From contig JWZX01003177.1 in assembly GCA_001275005.1 (NCBI GenBank), forward strand, positions 1 through 38,989: a stretch of 38,989 nucleotides of DNA. The letters are read 5' to 3'. Under the pieces are notes generated by a model, which made no database searches, had not been told where the DNA came from, and saw only the letters and a list, made by a program, of their open reading frames with translations. Shown one piece after another: positions 27,044-36,021 of this stretch (its first letter is position 1; every line of letters starts with the position of its first letter). This stretch comes from Chrysochromulina tobinii. Its lineage: Eukaryota > Haptophyta > Prymnesiales > Chrysochromulinaceae. The translations under genes and the position numbers were made by a program.

Positions 27044-28840
27044 ATGACGAGTGAAATCACGGTGCTTAGAGAGATCGAGATGGCGTCCCGCCAAACCCCG
27101 CTGGCCGATCGCGTGGCGCTCACGTTGGAGCGCCACGCCAAAGAGCTCTGTGAGCTCACAAATCGTCGCATGAGCGCTGACGAGAGTGAGGCCGTCGCGC
27201 TCGCGATCCCAAGCCTCGTGCAGCTTCTCAAGGGCGGCCATGGAGCCTCGGCAGCTGCACTGGCGATTGACCACCTTGCCGCCAACAGCGCCGCGAACTC
27301 GAACGCCATCCGCGAGGCGGGCGCCATCGCGCCACTCGTGGCGCTGCTGCAGGCGGGCGCTGGCTCGGCGGCGGCGACGAATGCGGCGGGCGCGCTGTGG
27401 AACCTCGCCAGCTCAAACGACGCCCGGAACGCCATCCGCGAGGCGGGCGCCATCGCGCCGCTCGTGGCGCTGCTGCAGGCGGGTGCTGGCTCGGCGGCGG
27501 CGACGAATGCGGCGGGCGCGCTGACGAACCTCGCCAACTCAAACGACACCAACAAGAACGCCATCCGTGAGGCGGGCGCCATCGCGCCGCTCGTGGCGCT
27601 GCTGCAGGCGGGCGCTGGCTCGGCGGCGGCGACGAATGCGGCGGTCATGCTGGGGAACCTCGCCAACTCAAACGACACCAACCAGAACGCCATCCGCGAG
27701 GCGGGCGCCATCGCGCCGCTCGTGGCGCTGCTGCAGGCGGGCGCTGGCTCGGCGGCGGCGACGTATGCGGTACGCGTGCTGGGGAACCTCGCCAGCTCAA
27801 ACGACACCATCAAGAACGCCATCCGTGAGGCGGGCGCCATCGCGCCGCTCGTGGCGCTGCTGCAGGCGGGCGCTGGCTCGGAGGCGGCGACGATTGCGGC
27901 AGGCGCGCTGGCGAACCTCGCCAGCTCAAACGACACCATCAAGAACGCCATCCGCGAGGCGGGCGCCATCGCGCCGCTCGTGGCGCTGCTGCAGGCGGGC
28001 GCTGGCTCGGCGGCGGCGAGGTATGCGGCGGACGCGCTGTGGAATCTCTCGGACAGCCTCAATTGTTGCCAAGCCATCCTCGCCGCCCTCACCGACACTG
28101 CCACGCCTCTTGACGCCTTCCCTTCCCTTCAGCAGAAGCTCCGCTCAATTTCGACGGCGCGGCTGCTGCGCACCGAGGCGGGCGAGGATGCTGCTGCACT
28201 GGAGGCGGCGCTGGCGATGGCGACGGCCATGGGCGCGTCAGATGAGGCGGTGACAGCACGCGTGCACTTGCGGCTTGTTGAGCTGCGGACGGCGGCGACG
28301 CGGCGCGCGCGGCGCGAGTCTGTTGGGCTGAACGTGCCGCTGCCTGCCGATTTCACATGTCCGATCACGTACGACAAGATGAAGGATCCGGTCGTCGCAT
28401 CCGATGGCCATTCCTACGAGCGCAGCGCGATTGAGGAGATTCTCCGCGGCCCGCACCCGCTCAGCCCGCTCACGCGCGCGACGCTCGGTACAGCGCTGGT
28501 GCCAAACCTCAACCTGCGGCGGCGCATCGAGGAGCACGAGGCGGAGCTCGATCGGATGGCCGAGCAGATGGCGGCGCGCATGGCCGGCGTGGCTGCCGAG
28601 GCCGAGGAGAAGGCAGCGGCCGCCATGGCAGCAGCGAAGGCGGAGGCAGTGGCGGCGAAGGCTGAGGCGGAGGCGGCGATGGCGGCCACCAAGGCGGAGG
28701 CGGAGGCGGAGATTGAGGCGCTGCGGCAGCAGCTCAAGGCCAATAAGCGAGGCCGTGCGGGTGTGGAGGGCGAGGATGAAGACGACGAGGAGGGGCAGCA
28801 CGCGCCCAAGCGGCGCGCGTCGTCGCGGCGTTCTGCGTAG
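27044..28840 (+). CDS. ARM-repeat and U-box E3 ubiquitin ligase
   Basis: Predicted E3 ligase: the U-box recruits a ubiquitin-charged E2 and the ARM solenoid binds the substrate. 598 residues from ATG 27044; a second ATG at 27080 is possible. Order: N-terminal helical segment; six nearly identical armadillo repeats from residue 87 to about 340 (each starting NAIREAGAIAPLVALL); a divergent helical stretch; U-box at about 434-503 (FTCPITYDKMKDPVVASDGHSYER, here split as FTCPITYDKMKDPV and VASDGHSYER, then PLSPLTR); an Ala/Glu-rich coiled coil; and a basic/acidic tail ending PKRRASSRRSA, a likely nuclear signal. Plant PUB-ARM proteins usually carry the U-box before the ARM repeats; here the order is reversed. 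The repeats are strikingly alike at DNA level. The gene is divergent from the ADP-ribosyltransferase gene. Confidence 0.9.
   Translation: MTSEITVLREIEMASRQTPLADRVALTLERHAKELCELTNRRMSADESEAVALAIPSLVQLLKGGHGASAAALAIDHLAANSAANSNAIREAGAIAPLVALLQAGAGSAAATNAAGALWNLASSNDARNAIREAGAIAPLVALLQAGAGSAAATNAAGALTNLANSNDTNKNAIREAGAIAPLVALLQAGAGSAAATNAAVMLGNLANSNDTNQNAIREAGAIAPLVALLQAGAGSAAATYAVRVLGNLASSNDTIKNAIREAGAIAPLVALLQAGAGSEAATIAAGALANLASSNDTIKNAIREAGAIAPLVALLQAGAGSAAARYAADALWNLSDSLNCCQAILAALTDTATPLDAFPSLQQKLRSISTARLLRTEAGEDAAALEAALAMATAMGASDEAVTARVHLRLVELRTAATRRARRESVGLNVPLPADFTCPITYDKMKDPVVASDGHSYERSAIEEILRGPHPLSPLTRATLGTALVPNLNLRRRIEEHEAELDRMAEQMAARMAGVAAEAEEKAAAAMAAAKAEAVAAKAEAEAAMAATKAEAEAEIEALRQQLKANKRGRAGVEGEDEDDEEGQHAPKRRASSRRSA
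27302..28060 (+). repeat. Six tandem ARM-repeat units (126/129 bases)
   Basis: Units begin at 27302, 27428, 27557, 27686, 27815 and 27944, giving one 126-base and four 129-base periods. The first 22 codons of every unit encode the same residues and differ by only a few synonymous bases (CGC/CGT, GGC/GGT, CCA/CCG). Nearly all amino-acid changes fall in the second half of the unit, which encodes helix 3 of the armadillo repeat. Confidence 0.93.
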
Positions 28841-29279
28841 AGTAGCGCCCGCGGGAGCGCGTAGGCGTGGGCGGGGCTCGGTGACAACTCAAGCTAGTGG
28901 ACCGTAAGGCCCTACGCGGAGACGAGCGTAGTCGGACCGAGCATGTCGGAACGCGCGTCGTCGTGGGCGTTCCCCGGTAGCCCGATTCGAAGACGGCACG
29001 TCCCACGTCGACGTCGCTTTTGAGATGTTACTGTGTGAGATGAGAGTAGTGAGTACGTCGCGCGCCGTGAACCGTAACCGTGCCGTGCCGTGAACCGGCG
29101 GGATGCGATCGGATGAGCGATGCGGATCCAACCCACCAAGCGGGCTCGCCGTGACCCGTGTGAATGCAGAACGAATGCAGTGCACTGTAACCCGGCGCCC
29201 CCGGTGTCTTTTATTCGGGACCCGGCAGAAAAGTCCAGACATTCTTCAAGAACACCCGACGGGGAGTGAGGCCGCCTTG
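28841..29279. other. Intergenic region between convergent genes
   Basis: 439 bases with no supported gene. GCCGTGAACCG occurs twice (about 29064 and 29087), within a short stretch of CCGTG/ACCGT repeats. It presumably contains both 3' UTRs. Confidence 0.5.
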
Positions 29280-29867
29280 CTATCTCAAAGCCGCGACTCC
29301 CGCGGCAGCCACCTGTTCCGCCATGCATGCCACTGCGTCCGTGTAAGAGCCCGAGAGTCGCGCCACTGTCGCGTCGAAGGCCGTGTCGATGGCGGCGGCG
29401 CGGCGGCGCACCTGCACCTGCATCGCCTGCATCGCCTCGATGTTCGCCTGCAGCTTGGCCTCAAACTCGGCGCACTTGGTGAGCTGAGCCGCACGCTGCT
29501 CATTGAGCCTCGCAATCGCAACCTCAGTCTCGGCGCGCAGCTCGCTCTGCCAGCGCTGAAGAGCCGCCTCGGCAGCGTGCCGCTCGTCAGCGCGCCGGCG
29601 CGCCTCGCGAGCCGCTTCCTTTGCGGCCTTGTGCTCCGCCACCTCGCGCTCCAGCGCCTCCGCCTTGCGCATGAGCTCCCACTCCTCGGCTTCCAGTTCG
29701 GCCTCGTCGGGCACGGGTTCAGCCTCGAGGTTGGGCGGCGGCGCAGCGGCGTCTGGCGGTGGAGGGGGTGGCGGGAATGCGGGCGACTTGGCGGAGCGAC
29801 TCGGCGGCACGCTCTGCGACGTGGGCACGACGTACGGCGCCGGCCTTCGATGCACGGATGGCCGCAT
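29280..29867 (-). CDS. Small coiled-coil protein, unknown function
   Basis: 195 residues from ATG 29867 (reverse). No known family is recognised. A basic, Pro-rich N-terminus (PSRSAKSPAFPPPPPPPDAA) precedes an acidic link and a continuous predicted coiled coil from about residue 55 to 165 (EWELMRKAEALEREVAEHKA). The C-terminus is amphipathic (ATVARLSGSYTDAVACMAEQ). Codon phase and residue mix favour this frame over the longer overlapping plus-strand frame. It is divergent, with only 167 bases between starts, from the large coiled-coil gene at 30035, so the two may be co-expressed. A cytoskeletal or flagellar role is possible but unproven. Confidence 0.65.
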   Translation of the reverse strand: MRPSVHRRPAPYVVPTSQSVPPSRSAKSPAFPPPPPPPDAAAPPPNLEAEPVPDEAELEAEEWELMRKAEALEREVAEHKAAKEAAREARRRADERHAAEAALQRWQSELRAETEVAIARLNEQRAAQLTKCAEFEAKLQANIEAMQAMQVQVRRRAAAIDTAFDATVARLSGSYTDAVACMAEQVAAAGVAALR

Positions 29868-30034
29868 GGTGATTCACGACCCGCTCTACTCCGACAACAC
29901 GAGATCAGAGCTTTCGTTGTGAATTCAAGCAGGTTTAGGTGAAGTTTTGGGGACCCGTGTACGCATAAACACTCCAGAACAAACTGTGAAAACCTTGTTC
30001 CGACGAACAGATCCGGCTCTCCACCCTGTCCGGG

Positions 30035-33000
30035 ATGATACCCGGCCACTTCTTCGACGTCAGGGGCACGCAGACCGACACCTCCGAGTTCCTGGACCTG
30101 CGCACTCTCCAGCTCGGCTCAGTGCTGCAGCAGCAGCAGCTCGCACAGCTGCGCACGGAGCTGCAGGACGTGAAATCGGAGCATGCGACGCTTCTTAGCC
30201 ACGCGACGATGCACATCGCGGGCGAACGCGATGAGCACTATCGCGCGATGATGCGCCACCTCGAGCAGACGCACAAGCAGGTGAGCGACAACGCGCGCGC
30301 CGCAGCGGCCGCCAACCTGAACAACGAGCTGATCAAGCAGCGCGAGATGCTCGAGCGCACCATCGCCGAAAGGTTTCAGGAAGAGGCGGCGCGGCGCGAA
30401 GCGCAGGTCGAGGAGTTCCAGCGCCAGATCAAGGCACTCGAGATCAAGTTGCAACAGAAGGTCTATGCAAACAAGGATCTCGAGGGGACGCTCGCCAGTA
30501 CCAAAGATGAGCTGAAAGTAGAGGCCGAGAAGGTGTGGGAGTTACGGGACATGGTTGCGCGCATCAGGCGCGAGCACGCGGAGCAGCTCGTGCGAGAGAA
30601 GAAGGTAGGCTACGTCGACGAGGCCCTGCTACGCGCGTCCGAGGCGCGCGAGATGAAGCTTGAGGAGGACCTCAAGCTCAAGGTCGCGCAGCTGGCCGAG
30701 GAGAAGAGGAAGCTAGAGGCAGAGAAGAAGCGCGCGCAGGAGGCTGAGGACGAGCTCTTCAAGACGCGCGACCAGCTGCTGCACGTCAAGGATGAGCTCG
30801 AGCACGAGAAGACCGAGCGGGTCAAAGAGAGGGAGGCCGCCGCCGCGCTGCTCAAGCGGACGATCGACGAGTGGACCGCCAAGCTCGAGCACGAGCGCGC
30901 CGAGCGGGCCAAGGAGAAGGAGCTGTCGAATTTCATGGTCTCGCGCCAGGCAGAGGCCGTGAGGAAGCTCGCGCTCGAGAACGGCCAGCTGCTGATGGTG
31001 ATGGGCGGCATGCCCGCGCTCAAGCAAATAGCTTCGGTCGTGCCGGCGCCAGCCAAGCGCCCGTCGGCTCCGCCGACGCCGGTGCCGACGCCGCCTTCGA
31101 ACGAGTCGGTGCTCAATGCGGGGCTGGGGGGCGGCCCGGGCAAGTCGGGGACGCCTTCCACCTTGGCAGGGAAGCCGAGCCGTGGCAAGCCGAACGCCTT
31201 CGCGGCGGCGGTGTCCAAGGCGGCCTCCAAAGCCGCTGAGGGGGAGGCCAAGGCGGCGGCCGAGGCCAGATTGGAGGCCGAGGAGGCGAAGAGTGCTGCC
31301 CTTGAGGAGGCCAAGGCCGCGTTGGATAAGGAGCTCGCTGAGGCGCGCGCCGAGGCTGAGGCCGCCCGGGCCGAGGCGGCGAGCGCCAAGGCTGAGGCGC
31401 AGGCCGCGGCAGAGGCCCTGGCTCAGGGCGGTGCCGCCTTAGCCGATGGCATCGCACAGCCGGCCATCGAAGCGGCTAAGGCCGAGGCACAGGCCGCGGC
31501 TGAGGTCGCCATAGAGGGGGCTCGGGCCGAGGCACAGGCCGCGGCCGAGGCGCTCGCCGTGGCCGAGGCGGCCCGTGCGCAGGCGCAGGCGGAGGTGGAG
31601 GCGACGGTAGCGCAGGCGGAGGCAACGGTGGCGCAGGCGAACGCGGCAATGACGCGGTATCAGGCGCAGGCGGAGGCGGCGATCGCCCAGGCGCAAGCGG
31701 CGCTGCAGCAGGCGAACGCAGAGGCGGACGAGGCGCGGGCCGAGGCGGCGGCGGTTCGATCCGAGCTCGAGGCTGCGAGGGCCGATGTGAGCCAGGCGAA
31801 CGAAGCGGCCGCGCGGGCAGCCGCACGCGCAGCAGCCGAGGAGTCGGAGTCGCATGCAAGAGCTGTGGAGGCGGCGAAGAAGGCGGAGGCAGCGGCGGCG
31901 GCCGAGGTTGCGGCGGCGCGGGCGAGGGCAGCGGAGGCGGCCGCGGCGCGCGCGGCAGAGGCGGAGGCCGGCGGGGCGACACACAACTTCGCGTCCGAGG
32001 CCGAGGCGGCTCTGGCCAGGGCGCTGAAGGAGGCGGAGGTCAAGGCGGAGGCGGCAATGGCGGAGCTTGATGTGGCACGGCTCGAGATGGCCGCGCTCCG
32101 GCAGCAGGCTGCACAGCACGAGGAGCGCGCGCGGGGGCTGGCGGAGGCGCGCGCGCGCGGAGAGGAGGAGGCGGCGAGGGCGAACGCGCGCGCGGCGGAG
32201 GCGGCAACAAGGGCAAAAGCGAAGGAGGCGTCCGAGGCGTTCAAGTTCGCAGCAAAGGTGTCGGCGGCCGAAGCGAAGGTGAAGGCGGCCAAGGCGACGG
32301 CGGAGGCGGGCTCTGCGGCAAAGGTGGCGTCGGCCGAGGCGAAGGCAGATGCGGCCGAGGCGAAGGCCTCGGCGGCCGAGAAGAAGGCTGCGGCGGCCGA
32401 GAAGAAGGCTGCGGCGGCCGAGGCGAAGGCTGCGGCGGCCGAGGCGACCGCTGCAGCCGAGGGGAGGGAAGCGCACGAGGCGATGAGGGCGGCCCAAGCG
32501 AAGGCGGCGGCCGCCGAGGCGGCTGAGGCGGCGGCGCTCAGGCAGGCAATGGAGGCGAAGGCGGCGGCCTCAGCTGCGCAAGGCGCTGCCGCCCAAGCCG
32601 TGGAGGAGAGCCGTGCGCAGGCCGTGGCGGGCAAGGCGGCGGTCTTGGCCGCACAGGTTGAGGCGCAGGCTGCCAAGGGAGCTGCCGTGCGACCCACGTC
32701 CGCCGAAGACAAGCTTGCCGATGCCCGGGCAAGGGTGGCGGAGCTCGAGCAGAGCCTCAAGCTCGCAGCCGCTCGCGAGAAGAAGCTGCAGGAGGAGAAT
32801 GCGCGACTGGCGTTCATGGTGCCTGCGATGGCGCCGCTGCCGCCCGATTACTTTGCCAAGGGAGGCAGTCGGCCTCCCTCGTCTCCCCGGCCTTCGACGA
32901 GGGAGGACCGGCCTCCTAGTGCTTCCAACCAGTTCCCACCGTGGGCTCGAGCCGGGGTGGACCCACTCGATGTGCGCGGACACGGCTTGGTATCGCCTCC

Positions 33001-33514
33001 AAAGGGGTCGCCCACGCCGGCGGCCAAGGGATCGTCGGCGACGCCGGCGCCAAAGGGGGCAATGGCGGAGTCGTCGTCGGCAGCCGCCCGCGCGGCGGCT
33101 TTGAAAGAGGCGGAGGCAAAGGTGCCTCCCGCCGGGATTCTCGGACCGGCGCCCCCGGGCACCTATACTGATGGACTGTTCAATCAAACGCCGTGGGGCG
33201 TCCGGCAGCCCAATACGGCGCGAGCGGATGTGGGAGCCCTGCTGCCGGCGGATGCGCCGCTGCCGGTCGCGCCTGGGTCACTCTCGGCGCGCGACCGCCC
33301 GACGTCGCGCGGCGGCCCGGGTGGGCCGGTACCTCCGCCCAGGCGCCCAACCGGGCTGGGCGGCGCGAACGCGCCCGTGCGCCGTGCCAATATGCAGAAG
33401 AGCCAGGAGCTTGCGGCCATTCACTCTGGCGTCGACGCGATCGGAATGACCCGCGCGTGGCAGTACACCGACGAGCCGCCCGGCCCTCCGGAGCGGCCGA
33501 GGAAGTTTCCGTAG
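30035..33514 (+). CDS. Large Ala/Glu-rich coiled-coil protein with TQT motif
   Basis: 1159 residues from ATG 30035. No enzymatic domain is seen. A short N-terminus contains RGTQTDTSE, with TQT at 12-14 in the form of a dynein light chain LC8 docking motif. A mixed-sequence coiled coil follows (about 35-325; LKLKVAQLAEEKRKLEAEKK), then a Pro-rich break (about 330-365), then about 550 residues of Ala/Glu/Lys-rich helix resembling TolA or other long-helix spacers, including five 21-base repeats at 32351-32455. A final leucine heptad segment (RARVAELEQSLKLAAAREKK) precedes a disordered Pro/Ser/Arg-rich tail (RPPSSPRPSTREDRPP) ending in PERPRKFP. A structural cytoskeletal, ciliary or vesicle-tether role fits; the exact role is unknown. 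It forms a close divergent pair with the small coiled-coil gene at 29867. Confidence 0.75.
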   Translation: MIPGHFFDVRGTQTDTSEFLDLRTLQLGSVLQQQQLAQLRTELQDVKSEHATLLSHATMHIAGERDEHYRAMMRHLEQTHKQVSDNARAAAAANLNNELIKQREMLERTIAERFQEEAARREAQVEEFQRQIKALEIKLQQKVYANKDLEGTLASTKDELKVEAEKVWELRDMVARIRREHAEQLVREKKVGYVDEALLRASEAREMKLEEDLKLKVAQLAEEKRKLEAEKKRAQEAEDELFKTRDQLLHVKDELEHEKTERVKEREAAAALLKRTIDEWTAKLEHERAERAKEKELSNFMVSRQAEAVRKLALENGQLLMVMGGMPALKQIASVVPAPAKRPSAPPTPVPTPPSNESVLNAGLGGGPGKSGTPSTLAGKPSRGKPNAFAAAVSKAASKAAEGEAKAAAEARLEAEEAKSAALEEAKAALDKELAEARAEAEAARAEAASAKAEAQAAAEALAQGGAALADGIAQPAIEAAKAEAQAAAEVAIEGARAEAQAAAEALAVAEAARAQAQAEVEATVAQAEATVAQANAAMTRYQAQAEAAIAQAQAALQQANAEADEARAEAAAVRSELEAARADVSQANEAAARAAARAAAEESESHARAVEAAKKAEAAAAAEVAAARARAAEAAAARAAEAEAGGATHNFASEAEAALARALKEAEVKAEAAMAELDVARLEMAALRQQAAQHEERARGLAEARARGEEEAARANARAAEAATRAKAKEASEAFKFAAKVSAAEAKVKAAKATAEAGSAAKVASAEAKADAAEAKASAAEKKAAAAEKKAAAAEAKAAAAEATAAAEGREAHEAMRAAQAKAAAAEAAEAAALRQAMEAKAAASAAQGAAAQAVEESRAQAVAGKAAVLAAQVEAQAAKGAAVRPTSAEDKLADARARVAELEQSLKLAAAREKKLQEENARLAFMVPAMAPLPPDYFAKGGSRPPSSPRPSTREDRPPSASNQFPPWARAGVDPLDVRGHGLVSPPKGSPTPAAKGSSATPAPKGAMAESSSAAARAAALKEAEAKVPPAGILGPAPPGTYTDGLFNQTPWGVRQPNTARADVGALLPADAPLPVAPGSLSARDRPTSRGGPGGPVPPPRRPTGLGGANAPVRRANMQKSQELAAIHSGVDAIGMTRAWQYTDEPPGPPERPRKFP
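32351..32455 (+). repeat. 21-base tandem repeat encoding one heptad per unit
   Basis: Five units of 21 bases, type GCGGCCGAGAAGAAGGCTGC plus G, encode AAEKKAA or AAEAKAA. One unit equals exactly one coiled-coil heptad, so unit gain or loss would lengthen or shorten the helix without breaking its phase. Confidence 0.85.
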
Positions 33515-33959
33515 TTGAAAAATATCGCTGTAAGTGCTTCAGTAATTTTGTCATGGTTTGCCGTTTGGTTTCCGCGCCCGGAGCACGAGTGCACGGACGC
33601 CCCCGCGCCCCGGACCGGTACGGATCTCTAAGCGCGAGCACCTAAGCAGGGGCGCGCCGGGTCCCGGATACGTTTCACGTTTCTGATAGAACAAACGAAG
33701 CCACGCTCAACGCGTTCGCTCTCAAGCGTCTGGGGTTGGGGGGCGGGGACCACACGATGTCGCTGACGCTATGCCACGCCACGCCACACGCCACGGTGTC
33801 GCTCGCGGGCCGCCCGCGTCACCCACACCGTGCGATCACACTTCGACTCACATTCCACGAACACACGCACCTCTGAACTATCCCACCTCGCACGAAAACC
33901 CTGTCCGGCTCCGCGTATCGCCGTGAAGCACGCGGCATACGGCTGTAATTGACTCCGCC
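33515..33959. other. Intergenic region between convergent genes
   Basis: 445 bases between 3' ends. It contains ACCGGTAC at 33614-33621, related to the TACCGGTA palindrome seen in other intergenic regions. A minus-strand frame at 33769-34398 has no domain and is treated as chance. No gene is supported. Confidence 0.5.
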
Positions 33960-36021
33960 TCAAGGCGCGAAGGGCGTCACCGCCTTCGCCACGCCCATCT
34001 TCTCGAGCTCCTCTGCGACCGCAATGGTCACTCGGTCGCAGCCATAGCCGCCGACGACCTGGCAGCCGAGGGGCAGCTTCGTGCGCGGGTCGGCGCCTAG
34101 CGGCACCGCCGTCGCAGGGAGAGCCAACACATTCCACAGGCCGCATTGGCCCGCGTCGGGGAAGCGCAGCAGATTCTCGTGGTGGCGCGGCGCCGGGGTG
34201 AGCAGCGAGGGGCAGACGAGCACAGCGGTGCCCGCGCCGAGCAGCGCGTCCAGACGCGTGCGGAGCTTCAGCCCCTTGCCGATCATGGTGCGTCGCGAAG
34301 AAAAGAGACGGTCGAGACACGCATCGAGCGTCTCGACCAGGGCAAGGCCCACGGCAGGTAGCGTGTGACGCGCCGTCTGTCCTCCGCCGCGCAGGCATCG
34401 AAGCGCTTCGAGCCCCACCTGCCAGACCGTGTATGGGCCGTCGCGCCGGCCATCGGATATGATGTGACGGAACGGAAGCGCCTGTGCAGCCGCGAGCGTT
34501 GCTGACCAGATCGAGAAGGCGTACGCCGTCTCGGGCAGTTCAGCGTGTCCAATGTGAACGACCTTGCAGCCGCGAGCTGAGAGTGCCGCAACCGCCCGCG
34601 CCTGCGCCGCCCTCAGCTCCGGGTGCAGACCCGAGCGCAATGGCCACGGGAGGAAGGGCTCGTCGAAGACGAAGACGGTCAAGCTCGCGACGTCCACGTC
34701 GCGCGGTGAGGCAGCCAGCAGCGACGCGCGGGCATCTGGCCGACAGACGCGGTCGATGCCGTCGGCTCCTGCCAGCGTGACAAGGAGCGGATAGAGGTCG
34801 CACGCGTGGCGCGTGGTGGGACCCAGCTGGCAATAGATCGAGACGAGCGAGTCGGGCGGCACGTGCGGCAGCGTGCCCGAGTTGGGAATGGTGCCTCCAG
34901 TCGGCTTATGTCCAAATAGGCCGCAGTAGAGCGAGGGGATTCGAGTCGAACCTCCGACGTCGGACGTAACCGCGAGGGGTGCGCCAGCCGCCGCCACGAG
35001 TGCCGCGGCGCCGCCACTCGAGCCGCCCGGTGTGCGCGTGCCGCCACCATGCGGGTTAACACTCCGCCCGTAGACTTGCGAGGCGGGGATCGAACGCGCA
35101 TGGGCTTGTGAGCTTGTGAGCTTATGAGATTGTGGGCAAGGAGGAGAGCTGTCCACGGAGCCGGAGGGGAGACGAGTTCGAGCTCCATCTCCTACTGGGG
35201 TTCGCCGCCTCATGGAACATGCACGCCTCACTCACATTGGTGCTGCCGAGGATCGGGAGGCCAGCCTCGGCAAGCCGCGTCATGGACGGTGCAGTGGTGA
35301 GTCCGACGCGCCCGGTCAGAGAGGCGACGCCAGCCGTGAATGGGAGGCCAGCGATTTCAAAGCACTCCTTGACGAGGATGGGCACGCCCCAGAGAGGTGC
35401 GATGCTCACGGGTGGCGCGCGGCCAGCTGCCACGGCCGCATCGGCCGCATCGGCCTCCTTGAGCGCATCTTCGAAGCGGCGTGCGGTCAGCGCGTTGAGC
35501 GACTCATCGGCACGCAAGAGCTGCTGCACGCAAAGCTCGGTCAGCGCTCGAGACGTGAGCTCGCCTCGCCGAATTCGGGCACTCAGCACCGTCGCGGGCT
35601 GGAGGCATGGGACGTCCGGCACGAGGTTCTCCGGCCGCAGTGCCACCTTGCCGTTCTTCGACGGAGAGTCTTGGGCCTGGGCCTCGCCGTCAATAATTAC
35701 GTGCCAGAGGCCTTTTTTCGCGTCACGTCCGACCACGCGAGCCCTCTTGCCGTTGCGGTCAACGTACTGCGTGAGACCACTCACGGTGCAATAATCGCCC
35801 AACGTTATCACCCCGAGCTCGTGTATACGTGTGTACGAGGCCTGAGACTTTGCGACTGCGGTCCGGCTCGTTCGGTGCCAGAGCTCAAGAAGGATCAGCG
35901 GCAGGATGAGTGGACCGAGGATAATGAGAAGAATAGGCGGTGGTGGAGAGGCGACCATGTCAAGAGCGAGGTCGTGGAGTGCCGCAAGCATCGCGATGGG
36001 GCGGCGCGAATGTTGCGACAT
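33960..36021 (-). CDS. FAAH-like amidase-signature hydrolase (two exons)
   Basis: Predicted membrane serine hydrolase cleaving fatty-acid amides or related amides or esters. The model joins 35196-36021 and 33960-35074 (reverse), 646 residues, removing a 121-base intron. The N-terminus holds one membrane segment (PPPILLIILGPLILPLILLE, about 27-46), as in FAAH. Then comes an insert at about 70-135 (KRARVVGRDAKKGLWHVIID, ending LRPENLVP) resembling small SH3-like modules common in algal proteins, and finally the amidase domain. Triad: Lys218 (GVPILVKE), cis-Ser294 (PGGSSGG) and nucleophile Ser318 (SDVGGSTRIP). The Ser-Ser spacing of 24 equals that of mammalian FAAH (217/241) and the Lys-Ser spacing is 76 against 75, which also supports the splice. 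ATG 36021 is the first in frame; upstream is only GTG. Substrate is inferred from family. Confidence 0.88.
35075..35195 (-). other. 121-base GT-AG spliceosomal intron in the amidase gene
   Basis: On the minus strand the donor is CCCA|GTAGGA and the acceptor CGCAAG|TCTAC, phase 1. Splicing converts EAANP and YGRSVNP into EAANP-I-YGRSVNP, the contiguous amidase-signature block. Without splicing each frame loses the domain. The intron contains a pyrimidine-rich stretch and tandem AGCTCACA units. Confidence 0.9.

Noticed and set aside
27302-28060. CRISPR-like array of regular repeats and variable spacers
   Set aside because: The period is 126-129 bases, repeats are in frame, and the translation is an armadillo solenoid; the organism is eukaryotic.
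26824-28104. Minus-strand continuation of the ADP-ribosyltransferase frame over the ARM-repeat gene
   Set aside because: It is a repetitive shadow (AAAEPAPACSSATSGAMAP units) of the plus-strand ARM repeats. The plus strand has a recognisable domain and the ART protein has a good ATG at 26823.
29103-29942. 279-codon plus-strand ORF
   Set aside because: It opposes the coiled-coil ORF at 29280-29867, which has a cleaner heptad pattern and an ATG. The plus frame has no domain.
31439-32817. Long minus-strand frames opposite the coiled-coil gene
   Set aside because: Repetitive Leu/Arg or Ala/Ser composition produced by reading GCG/GAG-rich coding DNA backwards.
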